From Filimonas effusa (lineage in GTDB: Bacteria; Bacteroidota; Bacteroidia; Chitinophagales; Chitinophagaceae): DNA of 64,000 nt. Location of the stretch: NCBI RefSeq assembly GCF_004118675.1, contig NZ_SDHZ01000001.1, positions 992,001 through 1,056,000 on the forward strand. Reading direction: 5' to 3'. The notes under the pieces were generated by a model. It was not told where the DNA came from. It made no database searches and saw only the letters and a list, made by a program, of their open reading frames with translations. How positions within the stretch are numbered: the first letter of the stretch is position 1; each line of letters begins with the position of its first letter. Both the position numbers and the translations under genes were made by a program. Below, one piece after another: positions 1-8,985 of the stretch.

Positions 1-3000
1 AGCTGCAAACAGCAATTGGGAGAATGGAATGACTTTAGAGCATCCTATCTGCAAAAGGCTGGAGTGGAATTAAGCGATACAGCTGCGCATCGTGGCGAAG
101 CATGGGTGGCCTGGAAAGAGGCGAATGACCGCTGTAACCGCCTTTGTGAAGTGATAACGGAAGCCGATGAGTTGCATAATGCCATGGTGGCCGATATGAC
201 GCCACCCTCCGGGCAGTATGCGAATATTAATAATATAGATGATCCCTATTCTATCTTCTATATCGATACTATTGCGCAAACGCTTCCAATTTATAAAAAC
301 ACTGCGCTCTATTATACAAATCAGGAAGGAAGTGCAGATAAAGTATATGATGAGGAGAGTGAAACCTGGGTAACACCACATGATCTGAATGTGACGCAGT
401 TTGCTGCTAAATTCAATAAAAGCTGGGCAGAAACTTTATTGCCTTATCACCCGGAATATTGTAAGCTTCTTGAGTACGAAAAGAACAGAGCATCATTAGC
501 CTGGAACATAAAAGCAGAGACAATCGATACCTACCAGGAGGCGTTCGATTCTGGTTATCTCAATCCCAGCGGTTATATCAGTTCCGAATTTTCCCGCTTC
601 CCCATTGTAGATAAGAATAGAGATCCGTTAAGTGATGCATTAAAGGTAAAAGTGAACAGCAAGATAGCAGCTTATATGAAAGACAATGAGGGGTATAATA
701 TAAGTTTATGGAATATGGCGACAATCGCCGTAATGGCCAATGCTGATAAAGACAATGCCGCGAAAAAGTATAGAAGCCCTGGCAGTGCATTCGACGCATC
801 CATGTGTGCCGGCGATAAAGATATGGCCTGGCGCATATACAGGCAGTTATACATTCAGCTGAAAAACGATTATATCCAGCAAATGTTGATTGACGCCAAC
901 TGCGCAGGAAAGCCGGCGGCGAAAGACTTGTCTGACAAAGGATATACAGTCCATTTCAATACAGCGGCAGCAGCGCTTTCTCAAAGCGGGATGGGTGATC
1001 TTTTAAGCACAAATAATCCAACCCAGTCTGCAACAGTTTTAAAGGCCGCAATGGCACAGGAATATGAAAATAACTGTCGTGCCTATGCAAGCATGTGGAT
1101 GCGGCAAATGGCTCCTTGTAGCCGTTACGATCAGGTAAGAACAGAAATAATAGAGGAGCTCGTAAAAGTATGCCGTAAAGGGGCCGATCAAAACCATACA
1201 ATGGGATCAAGGAATATAAGCCCTGATAGCACCAATACTTATGCAAGCTTTGAAGATGTAATTAAAGAATATAACAGGAGGCTCGGTATCGCCGAGGGGG
1301 ACCTGCAATGTAATGCAGATGTGTTTACCGCTCCGATGCCATTTGATAAACAAGGCGCCTATTCCCAGGTTAGTTATACCAGACCAGACGAATGTGTGCG
1401 CGCGAAGCTGGCGAACTACCAGTATCAATATAATCAGAACAAAAAGGTCGGCGAAAGTTTTTCAACCTATCTCGCAAGAACCACGGGTACTTACATCTCA
1501 GATGTTGACCTTACTACATTTATAGATATTTGTAATAATCAGGCGTCAACATGTACTTATGCTGAAAAAACGGTGTCTATTCCACCGGTATTCCAATGTT
1601 ATACAGGTGATGTATGTGTGCCCTGTGAAAAAGTGAATGATCTCTACACGCTTTTTACTGCTAAATATCCGGCTATTACGCCCGTAATAGGGGTTGAAGT
1701 AGATTCTATCCAGGATGTGAAAAACAGGTTGTTCGAAAATTTCATGAACAGCCGTCTCGGGTTTTCAAAACAAGCCTGGGAGTATCTTCAGTTTATGGAT
1801 AGTTGCAAAGGAGGAGATTTGGACTTTGGGGTTGTTAAAAGGTTCACTATCGCAGGATCGAAAGAAACCGTTATTAAAAGCGTGTTCACTACAGATGACA
1901 ATGCGTTTATTATGGCAGGCTATACTGTTTCTCCCGCGGACGATATGAATGCATTCGTGGCAAAAACCGATAAAAACGGCAAGGTGCTTTGGGCGAAAGA
2001 TTATGGAGGAACCGGAAAGGATTATTTTTCAAAAGTGATAAAGGGCGTAGACGGTGGATTGGCGGCTATAGGTACTACCTCATCTTTTAACCAGGGAGGT
2101 TGGGCAAGAAGTAGCAGCGGAACAGTTAGAAGCGCTACTGAAGCCTGGCTGGTGAAACTGGATGAAAATGGTGATGTTGTATGGAGTAAAACGATGTCTT
2201 ATACAAGCACAGGAGAAAAGGGGGTCGATATTACTACAGTTAAAGGTACTGATGAGGATGGGTATGCAATCGTTGGAGAATATCAATCCGCTGACACAAT
2301 AGGTAATACCCTTGTTGCGCGACTGAAAAGCAATGGTGACCCTATATGGATAAAACAGGTTGGGAGTAATTTTAGCGATTATGGTGGCCGCATTGCGCAG
2401 GATGGAGATACTATAGTTGTTGCTGCGTCTAGTATTAAAGCTAACCCTTATTGGTTTCTGGGGAATAATTCTATGGTTGCGTTGTATCGGTTTTTAACAT
2501 CTAACGGTGATGGTGCAGGCTTTTCTATTTATGATATAGGTAATATCAATAGCACACTACGTAGCCTGGATGTTATGCCCAACGGCTATCGTATAACCAG
2601 TTTAAATACAATTGATTCAGTCCATAAGACGAACCGGCCTGGCTTGTCGATATTAAAAGTCGATAAGACGGGATATTTTAAATCGGTTGAATCATATGGA
2701 AGGTATTGGTCCGATGACGAAACTCCTTCAGAATTTAGCGCCACTGTGTTGCCCAATAAAGACTTGATCATTGTTAAGTCTACATCAATGGTTTCTAACG
2801 ATCTCCGTTTCCAAACTCTCACTAGTACTGGCAGGGATTACAGTAAATCACTGAACATACCAGGGAATGAAGTATCTGGTTATATGTTACAGAATGCCGA
2901 TGGTAGTTTTGCCTTAGTTGGTAATAGTACTACTCCAGCTGCTCAACCATTTTTTGTGAGATTGGATGATAGTTTTCATGCAGCATGTTTAGATTCTACT

Positions 3001-6000
3001 GTCTATTCTGGTTACATGGGTACGTTTGTTGGAATAAACCAGTTTGCGACTCCCAGAGTAGATGCAATGCTTACTGGCGGTATGAGAACGATTTCAGTGA
3101 TTGCGAATAACAGATCTGTTGGAGAAAGCCTTGCTTACTGCGAAAATGCCAAATCCGAATCTCGTATGCTTTGCGGCAGATCAGAGCCGGTTTTCCCCGA
3201 AGCAGTAATTCCGCAATATACCAATTGCACCGACAGTACTTTCTACGCCGTAAATGTTGCAACAGAGCGATATAAAATCATTCGTGATTCTCTCTATGGT
3301 AAATTCGATTCCGCTTACCTCGCAAAATGTATGACGGCGATTCAGTACGAAGATTTCACTGTAGCACATAATGCAAATGAGTATCACTATACCCTGTATT
3401 ACTACGATCAGGCCGGAAACCTTGTTCAAACGATTGCTCCCAACGACGTAAAACCAAATCGTGATCCCGCCTGGTTAAAAGAGGTGCACCGCCTCGTCGA
3501 AACCAATGGTGCCGCAAAAAGGCCAGACCATGTAAAAGCAACACGCTACAGGTATAACTCCCTAAATCAGGTTGTCGCTCAGAATTCACCTGATGCAGGC
3601 AGTAGCAGGTTCTGGTACGACAGGTTAGGCAGACTGACATTATCCCAGAATGCCGAACAAATAAGATATAATAAGTATAGTTATACGCTATATGATGCTA
3701 TCGGACGTATTACGGAAGTAGGTCAGTTGGCATCAGCGGAACTGATGAATGACAACAAGAGCAGGAATGATGTAGAGCTAAAAGGTTGGTTGACGCGTTC
3801 TGCAAATAGTCGTGAGCAGGTCACACGGACGGTCTACGACTTACCTTATATCCCTACAGAGTACGACTTCAAGCCTGCAAACCTTCGTAACAGGGTCTCC
3901 TTCTCCGCGGTTTATGACACCTATGCAGACTTAACAACAAATAGCTACAATAATGCTACTTATTATAGCTACGATGTTCATGGTAACGTAGATACCCTGT
4001 TGCAGAATTATAATAACGACCTGATGAAGGGTGGCGCTAGTCAGTTTAAAAAGATTGTTTACCGTTATGACCTTGTTAGCGGAAAAGTCAATCATGTGGC
4101 TTATCAACCCGGTCAGATCGATGCGTTCTACCATAGGTACAGCTACGATGCCGAAAACAGGCTGGTAAATGTAGAAACCAGCCGTGACAGTGTAAATTGG
4201 GATAATGATGCCAGGTATAGCTACTATAGCCACGGACCTTTGTCCAGGGTAGTCTTAGGGCAACAACAGGTGCAGGGAATCGACTATGCCTATACGTTGC
4301 AGGGCTGGATCAAGGCCGTCAATCCCGGCCTGCTCCTGACCGGTGGCAATGGAGAAACCTGCTCAGACGGAAGTGCAGTAAATGATCTGATCGTAAATGC
4401 ACGTGTACCTAATGGCCCACCAGTATATAAGGCCAGGGTTACAATATCGTTCGAAGACGGGTTCGATAGCAATAGCGAAGACATGGATGCCCTGATAGAT
4501 GCGAATGCTACGCTCTGTAACAGTTCCGCAACAAATCTGATTTCTACAGATGGAACATCAACTACTACCCCGGCAAAAGATGAGTTTAGCTATGTCCTGC
4601 ATTATAATAAAACAGATTATAAGCCCTTGGTTGCAGGCCTCTCCGATCTTACTGTTCCTGGCCAGCTTGGCGATGAATACAGGCCGCTTTATAATGGTAA
4701 TATCAGCGGAATGGGAGTAAATGTATCAAAACTGGATAAGCCGCTATGGTATAACTACAAATACGACCAGTTGAACCGCCTGGTACAAATGGATGCCTGG
4801 AAATCAGCCTCAGGTAACTGGAATACACTTACAAAGGGCAGGAGTAATAACGTAGAAAACGAATACCACGAGGGTATCACTTATGATGCTAATGGGAATA
4901 TCATAAGTTACGACCGTAATGGCTTTGCTAAAGCTACTGGTGTGCCGGCAATGGATAGGTTAGCCTATCATTATGTGCCTGGAAAAAATAGACTGGATCA
5001 TATAGACGACTCTGCACCTGATACTGCTTACACAACAGATATCGAAGGACAGTCAGCAGGTTACTATACTTATGATTCAATAGGTAACCTTACACATGAA
5101 GGAGGTAGCGCTATTACATGGAATGTCTACGGGAAAATAGTCAGTATCAAAAAAGAGGATAATGTCCTCATTAGATATTCCTATGATGCATTTGGAAACC
5201 GTATTTGTAAGGCCGTGGGTAATAAAGTTACATGGTACGTAAGAGATATACGAGGTAATGTGTTAAGTATTTATCAGTCCGGTGAGTCTTCTGTCAACAG
5301 TGGCAATTTAAGCCAGACAGAAGTGCATCTATACGGCACCGGTCGTTTAGGGGTTTTGAAGTTGGATAACGATATGACGCTCTCTTGGCAGAAAAAACTG
5401 GATTTGATCGATAATCCTACATTTGTACGCGGTAATAAGCTCTTTGAATTATCCAATCACCTGGGTAATATTCTTGCGGCTGTTTCCGATAAAAAATTGG
5501 GCATTACTTCAAATAATAGTTTCGCGGACTCATATGTAGCAGATGTAGTATCTGCACAGGACTATTATCCATTTGGAATGATTATGCCGGGAAGAAATTA
5601 TAATGCAGCAGTTTATCGATATGGATTTAATGGTAAGGAGAATGACAATGAGATCAAAGGCGATGGTAATCAGCAGGATTATGGTATGAGAATTTACGAT
5701 CCAAGACTGGGTAGATTTCTCAGTGTGGATCCACTTATGAGTAAGTATCCGGAATTAACTCCTTATCAATTTGCGTCTAATACTCCTTTGCAGGCTGTGG
5801 ACTTAGATGGTGCAGAAGCTTTATTTGTTCATGGTACATTTTCGGACAAGTCGACTTTCGATTCCAGGTTTGTAAAAAATATGCTTCATGCGACGGGATG
5901 GGATAAGGTGCAGAAAAATGCGTACTTTGGTAATTGGTCTGGCGCTAATAAAAGCGAAGCTAGAATTGAAGCGGCAAATGCTTTTTTCAACTTTCTTACT

Positions 6001-6531
6001 TCTGATAAAAACCCTTATCGTGATTTAAAACATGCAACTTTAATTGGACATAGTCACGGCGGGAATGTAAATAAGGTTCTGAGAAATATGTTGATCAAAG
6101 CAGGGTGGACGGTTGATATAATAAATATTGAAACCCCACAAAGGACAGATTTTCGTAGTGATGCAGGCCACGGAGGGGTGTATTTGAGCTTTTATAATAG
6201 TCTTGATGTTGTGCAATTCGCAGGAGCATTCGGTAATAGATTTAATTCTGGCTCAAGAAAAGACCCTTCTGCTGATGCAAATGTCAATTTGCCGGAATTT
6301 ATGCCTCAATTGCTTGCTCCTGATGATTTTTTCCCTAAGCCGTTTGGCCAGTGGTTGAAGGATAGTGGGGGGCATGGATTGCATAATAATGATCTGTCTA
6401 AAATTGTTATTGAACTGCGAACTCAACAGGCATTTGATGCATATAAAAAACTGTATCCAGGTGGAATAGATACGAAAGGGAAAAGCAGTTATATGAAATA
6501 TTTGAGGAAGGTTTTTAATGATAAAATGTAA
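1..6531 (+). CDS. Giant RHS/YD-repeat protein with C-terminal alpha/beta-hydrolase effector domain (5' end outside window)
   Basis: The reading frame is open from base 1, so the true start lies upstream; the first in-window start-like codon is a TTG at 16. Residues below count from that TTG (2171 aa). An N-terminal region of unknown fold includes the stretch LLPYHPEYC. Bases about 1840-2980 hold propeller-like repeats of the form DENGDVVWSK / AIVGEY. YD repeats run from about 3380, and the RHS core with DPRLGRFLSVDPL starts at 5698. After the core a different C-terminal domain begins near 5815: FVHGT (oxyanion-type loop) at residue 1936, GHSHGG nucleophile elbow with Ser2013, candidate acid Asp2064 (SLDVV) and candidate His2120 or His2123. 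This is the layout of polymorphic toxins: a conserved RHS shell with a variable C-terminal effector, here a predicted lipase/esterase. The tail is visibly A+T-rich. Substrate and secretion route are unknown. Confidence 0.85.
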   Translation, partial: SCKQQLGEWNDFRASYLQKAGVELSDTAAHRGEAWVAWKEANDRCNRLCEVITEADELHNAMVADMTPPSGQYANINNIDDPYSIFYIDTIAQTLPIYKNTALYYTNQEGSADKVYDEESETWVTPHDLNVTQFAAKFNKSWAETLLPYHPEYCKLLEYEKNRASLAWNIKAETIDTYQEAFDSGYLNPSGYISSEFSRFPIVDKNRDPLSDALKVKVNSKIAAYMKDNEGYNISLWNMATIAVMANADKDNAAKKYRSPGSAFDASMCAGDKDMAWRIYRQLYIQLKNDYIQQMLIDANCAGKPAAKDLSDKGYTVHFNTAAAALSQSGMGDLLSTNNPTQSATVLKAAMAQEYENNCRAYASMWMRQMAPCSRYDQVRTEIIEELVKVCRKGADQNHTMGSRNISPDSTNTYASFEDVIKEYNRRLGIAEGDLQCNADVFTAPMPFDKQGAYSQVSYTRPDECVRAKLANYQYQYNQNKKVGESFSTYLARTTGTYISDVDLTTFIDICNNQASTCTYAEKTVSIPPVFQCYTGDVCVPCEKVNDLYTLFTAKYPAITPVIGVEVDSIQDVKNRLFENFMNSRLGFSKQAWEYLQFMDSCKGGDLDFGVVKRFTIAGSKETVIKSVFTTDDNAFIMAGYTVSPADDMNAFVAKTDKNGKVLWAKDYGGTGKDYFSKVIKGVDGGLAAIGTTSSFNQGGWARSSSGTVRSATEAWLVKLDENGDVVWSKTMSYTSTGEKGVDITTVKGTDEDGYAIVGEYQSADTIGNTLVARLKSNGDPIWIKQVGSNFSDYGGRIAQDGDTIVVAASSIKANPYWFLGNNSMVALYRFLTSNGDGAGFSIYDIGNINSTLRSLDVMPNGYRITSLNTIDSVHKTNRPGLSILKVDKTGYFKSVESYGRYWSDDETPSEFSATVLPNKDLIIVKSTSMVSNDLRFQTLTSTGRDYSKSLNIPGNEVSGYMLQNADGSFALVGNSTTPAAQPFFVRLDDSFHAACLDSTVYSGYMGTFVGINQFATPRVDAMLTGGMRTISVIANNRSVGESLAYCENAKSESRMLCGRSEPVFPEAVIPQYTNCTDSTFYAVNVATERYKIIRDSLYGKFDSAYLAKCMTAIQYEDFTVAHNANEYHYTLYYYDQAGNLVQTIAPNDVKPNRDPAWLKEVHRLVETNGAAKRPDHVKATRYRYNSLNQVVAQNSPDAGSSRFWYDRLGRLTLSQNAEQIRYNKYSYTLYDAIGRITEVGQLASAELMNDNKSRNDVELKGWLTRSANSREQVTRTVYDLPYIPTEYDFKPANLRNRVSFSAVYDTYADLTTNSYNNATYYSYDVHGNVDTLLQNYNNDLMKGGASQFKKIVYRYDLVSGKVNHVAYQPGQIDAFYHRYSYDAENRLVNVETSRDSVNWDNDARYSYYSHGPLSRVVLGQQQVQGIDYAYTLQGWIKAVNPGLLLTGGNGETCSDGSAVNDLIVNARVPNGPPVYKARVTISFEDGFDSNSEDMDALIDANATLCNSSATNLISTDGTSTTTPAKDEFSYVLHYNKTDYKPLVAGLSDLTVPGQLGDEYRPLYNGNISGMGVNVSKLDKPLWYNYKYDQLNRLVQMDAWKSASGNWNTLTKGRSNNVENEYHEGITYDANGNIISYDRNGFAKATGVPAMDRLAYHYVPGKNRLDHIDDSAPDTAYTTDIEGQSAGYYTYDSIGNLTHEGGSAITWNVYGKIVSIKKEDNVLIRYSYDAFGNRICKAVGNKVTWYVRDIRGNVLSIYQSGESSVNSGNLSQTEVHLYGTGRLGVLKLDNDMTLSWQKKLDLIDNPTFVRGNKLFELSNHLGNILAAVSDKKLGITSNNSFADSYVADVVSAQDYYPFGMIMPGRNYNAAVYRYGFNGKENDNEIKGDGNQQDYGMRIYDPRLGRFLSVDPLMSKYPELTPYQFASNTPLQAVDLDGAEALFVHGTFSDKSTFDSRFVKNMLHATGWDKVQKNAYFGNWSGANKSEARIEAANAFFNFLTSDKNPYRDLKHATLIGHSHGGNVNKVLRNMLIKAGWTVDIINIETPQRTDFRSDAGHGGVYLSFYNSLDVVQFAGAFGNRFNSGSRKDPSADANVNLPEFMPQLLAPDDFFPKPFGQWLKDSGGHGLHNNDLSKIVIELRTQQAFDAYKKLYPGGIDTKGKSSYMKYLRKVFNDKM

Positions 6532-6536
6532 TTGAA

Positions 6537-6824
6537 ATGCTTTTTATTATATTGTTTAATTTTCTTATTTCTTTTTCTTATTTCTCTGTTTTTTTGTACA
6601 TGTCTTGGGGTAAGTCGGGAGGCGATTTGTTTTTCTTGGTTTTGTTTTTCTTGTCGATAATACTCCATCTGTTGGTTGTAATTATAATGTATTATAGAAA
6701 TAAAATAAGATTGCTTTATTCGATAATTGGTCTAGGGGTTGCCGTTTTGGTTTTTCTGGCAGTTTTTAAAGCTGTTGAAAACAAAAGGGGGCAGAAAAAA
6801 GCACGGGTAGAGATGATGGATTAA
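6537..6824 (+). CDS. Small three-helix membrane protein, candidate immunity protein
   Basis: This 95-aa protein starts 5 bases after the RHS stop codon. It has three hydrophobic segments (about residues 1-22, 29-53 and 58-78) and a short basic/acidic tail (ENKRGQKKARVEMMD). No family is recognised. Position directly after an RHS effector domain, same strand, near-zero spacing and the same A+T-rich composition are what is expected for the cognate immunity gene of a polymorphic toxin. A membrane location would suit an effector that attacks lipids or acts in the periplasm. The immunity role is inference from context only; it could also be an unrelated small membrane protein. Confidence 0.6.
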   Translation: MLFIILFNFLISFSYFSVFLYMSWGKSGGDLFFLVLFFLSIILHLLVVIIMYYRNKIRLLYSIIGLGVAVLVFLAVFKAVENKRGQKKARVEMMD

Positions 6825-7240
6825 TAAATGAAATCAGAATTAGCACGGAGTGTGTGAATCGTAATTGCAGATTTCTAAACTAATCCTGTTTTTACACGAT
6901 CGAGACAGTGACTGCAGTCGCTTGACAAAGCGGGTTTGAAATAGTAATTTATGAAAGCAAGAAAATTATTAGTTTTTACAACGGCTTTTTTAGCATCTTG
7001 TGGTGAATGCAAAAAAAATGGCTTTAACAGAATCTGAAAAATGGGTAAATCAAGAGTGCCAGGTATTTTCTTTGGAAATATCGTGCCTGAAGCGGAGGTG
7101 ATGGATAATATTGAAAATTTGAACAAGAGTTTGTCTCTTCTTCGGAGAAGGATTTTTTATGTTTTTTAATATACTTTTATAATAAAATATTTGCTTTAAT
7201 TTTGATAAATTAAATTTCTCTTAACCCTTTTTAAGCATTT
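6825..7240. other. A+T-rich intergenic stretch after the RHS module
   Basis: Apart from the decayed frame at 6951-7169, no intact gene is seen in these 416 bases. A possible -7 box TAATTTTG lies at 7197-7204, upstream of the gene starting at 7241, but no clear -33 element is spaced correctly. Confidence 0.5.
6951..7169 (+). pseudogene. Decayed small lipoprotein-like reading frame
   Basis: From the ATG at 6951 the frame reads a lipoprotein-like signal (MKARKLLVFTTAFLASCGE) and then meets a TGA at 7035-7037. The same frame continues with sensible protein sequence (VPEAEVMDNIENLNKS) to a TAA at 7167-7169. A run of eight A at 7011-7018 allows another reading: one base fewer gives KKMALTESEKWVNQE before a stop near 7098. 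Both downstream frames look protein-like, which suggests at least one frameshift in a gene of about 70 codons. Lying just downstream of an RHS effector and its putative immunity gene, it could be an orphan immunity or toxin remnant, but no homology is recognised. Confidence 0.35.
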
Positions 7241-8011
7241 ATGAAAACCCTTATAACAACCCTTGCAGTCTGCTGTATCTGTTTGTATACAACAGCATTC
7301 TCTCAAAACACTTTTCCCGCTACAGGCAACGTCGGTATTGGTACTACTACGCCCGCTGTGCTGCTCGACGTCGCTAACACAGAACCGGAAAAGGTATCCG
7401 TGGTCCTTGGTCGACTGGCCTCTTCTACCGACACCGGTAGTGGCACCTGGCTCGGCATCCGTAAAGGAAATACCAACACGCTTACGGCTAAATCATTCTC
7501 GCTGGAGTATTGGCAAAGTGGAAACTTTAATTCGGCTATCAACTTCCACCGGGGCAGTAGCGTACTAGGCGGCTTCATGACGTTTACCACCGGCCTCGCT
7601 GGCGAAGCAATGCGTATCGATCCCAACGGAAATGTCGGTATCGGAACCGATAACCCAACAGCCAAACTCGCCGTCAACGGCGATATCCACGCCAAAGGAC
7701 TGAAAGTCTCCTTAAAAGGATGGCCCGATTACGTGTTCGACTCAACGTACGCATTGATGCCGCTACCTCAACTCGAACAGTATCTTGAAAAAGAAAAACA
7801 CCTCCCCGAAATCCCCGACGCCGCTACCGTAGAGCAGCAGGGACTCGATGTAGGTGAAATGCAGAAACTCCTGCTGAAAAAAATAGAAGAAATGACCCTC
7901 CACCTCATCAACATTAAAAAGAACAATGAGGCTATAAAAAAGGAGAATGAAGAGTTACAATTGCTGATCACCCAATTCAGGGAAAATAATAAAGCAGTAA
8001 AACATGATTAA
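7241..8011 (+). CDS. Secreted NVGIGT-type (tail-fibre-like) protein, paralogue 1
   Basis: 256 aa with a Sec signal peptide (about 1-21, ending AFSQ). Two short motifs, GNVGIGTTTP (29-38) and GNVGIGTDNP (130-139), frame a beta-rich middle. They are followed by LAVNGDI (143-149), GWPDYVFDS (160-168), a segment HLPEIP (187-192) and a C-terminal coiled coil (about 205-250). The arrangement resembles phage tail-fibre-like proteins that are common in Bacteroidota, but the catalytic signature of the peptidase S74 intramolecular chaperone is not visible. Its last 8 bases overlap the next gene (ATGATTAA), so the two are probably translated together. The role is unknown; a surface trimer or fibre is a guess from the coiled coil. 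Confidence 0.7.
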   Translation: MKTLITTLAVCCICLYTTAFSQNTFPATGNVGIGTTTPAVLLDVANTEPEKVSVVLGRLASSTDTGSGTWLGIRKGNTNTLTAKSFSLEYWQSGNFNSAINFHRGSSVLGGFMTFTTGLAGEAMRIDPNGNVGIGTDNPTAKLAVNGDIHAKGLKVSLKGWPDYVFDSTYALMPLPQLEQYLEKEKHLPEIPDAATVEQQGLDVGEMQKLLLKKIEEMTLHLINIKKNNEAIKKENEELQLLITQFRENNKAVKHD

Positions 8012-8738
8012 GAAGATCATTCTTTTCGTGTTCATCGCTTTTTGCGTTAATGCGAATGCACAGAATCATTTCCCCGATAGCGGCTATGTAGGTATAGGTA
8101 CCACAACACCCCAGGCACCGCTTGATGTGAAACCTACAGGCGATGAACAAATAAGTATGATTCTCGCACGTCTGCCGGAGGGTAATAATAACGGATGGGG
8201 CACAAATTTAAATGTCAGGACGGGCGACTGGTATGCCCGCCCCAGGCCATTTTGGATCGAACATTCTTTTTATAGCACAACTAATGGTGCCATTGGCTTT
8301 TTCAGAGGCAACAACGTAAAGGAAGGAGATATGGTCTTTTGCTCCTATAATGGTTACGAGGTAATGTGGGTGCAGCCTAATGGTAATATAAGTATTGGAC
8401 TGCGTTCACATCAGGCCCGTTTAGCTGTAAATGGTAATATTCTGGCACGTAAAACATTGGTGAAAGTAACTGGCTGGCCCGATTATGTCTTCGAAAAGAA
8501 TTACAAGCGTATGCCTTTATTACAACTGGCAGGCTTTATCGAAAAACATGCTCATCTTCCCGGTGTCCCCAATGCGGCAGAGGTAGAAGCAGCTGCAGCC
8601 GATATAGGAGCTACGCAGAAAGTATTGCTTGAAAAGCTGGAAGAAATAAGCCTCTATCTCATCGAACTCGATAAAGAAAACAAAGAGCTGGACGAGCAGA
8701 ACAAACGCCTGAAACGGGAACTGCTGTCTCTCCAATAA
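8004..8738 (+). CDS. Secreted NVGIGT-type protein, paralogue 2
   Basis: 244 aa, signal peptide 1-20 (ending NANAQ), then GYVGIGTTTP (27-36), LAVNGNI (140-146), GWPDYVFEKNY (157-167), HLPGVP (184-189) and a terminal coiled coil (about 203-243). It is closely patterned on the preceding gene and overlaps it by 8 bases, so the pair is very likely a tandem duplication in one operon. A perfect 15-bp inverted repeat follows 21 bases after the stop. Function unknown. Confidence 0.7.
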   Translation: MIKKIILFVFIAFCVNANAQNHFPDSGYVGIGTTTPQAPLDVKPTGDEQISMILARLPEGNNNGWGTNLNVRTGDWYARPRPFWIEHSFYSTTNGAIGFFRGNNVKEGDMVFCSYNGYEVMWVQPNGNISIGLRSHQARLAVNGNILARKTLVKVTGWPDYVFEKNYKRMPLLQLAGFIEKHAHLPGVPNAAEVEAAAADIGATQKVLLEKLEEISLYLIELDKENKELDEQNKRLKRELLSLQ

Positions 8739-8759
8739 TACGGCTTGTAAGATCTTTAA

Positions 8760-8804
8760 AAACATGCCCATAATCCCATCACAAGTGGTATTATGGGCAT
8801 GTTT
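8760..8804. terminator. Perfect 15-bp inverted repeat, probable bidirectional terminator
   Basis: Left arm 8760-8774 (AAACATGCCCATAAT) and right arm 8790-8804 (ATTATGGGCATGTTT) pair perfectly around a 15-base loop. A residues on one side and T residues on the other suit termination in both directions. It closes the plus-strand pair; the minus-strand pair ends at 8986. Bases 8805-8985 show no gene. Confidence 0.65.
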
Positions 8805-8985
8805 GGTTAATTCCGCCGTCCAATACCCAAAAGCTGTATCCGATGCTAGGAATATGACTTTTGTCATAGGAGCTCCCGTTCCTTTCATTATATCTTACGG
8901 GAACTTAATTTGATGGCAAAACAAGCAGGATATCAAAAAAAATATCTACGAAAAACTACGCTTTAAATAGCCGCTTAAGACGTAC

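Noticed and set aside
7035-7037. In-frame TGA read as selenocysteine
   Set aside because: No SECIS-like hairpin was seen, the context is a tiny lipoprotein-like frame, and a nearby A8 tract explains decay better.
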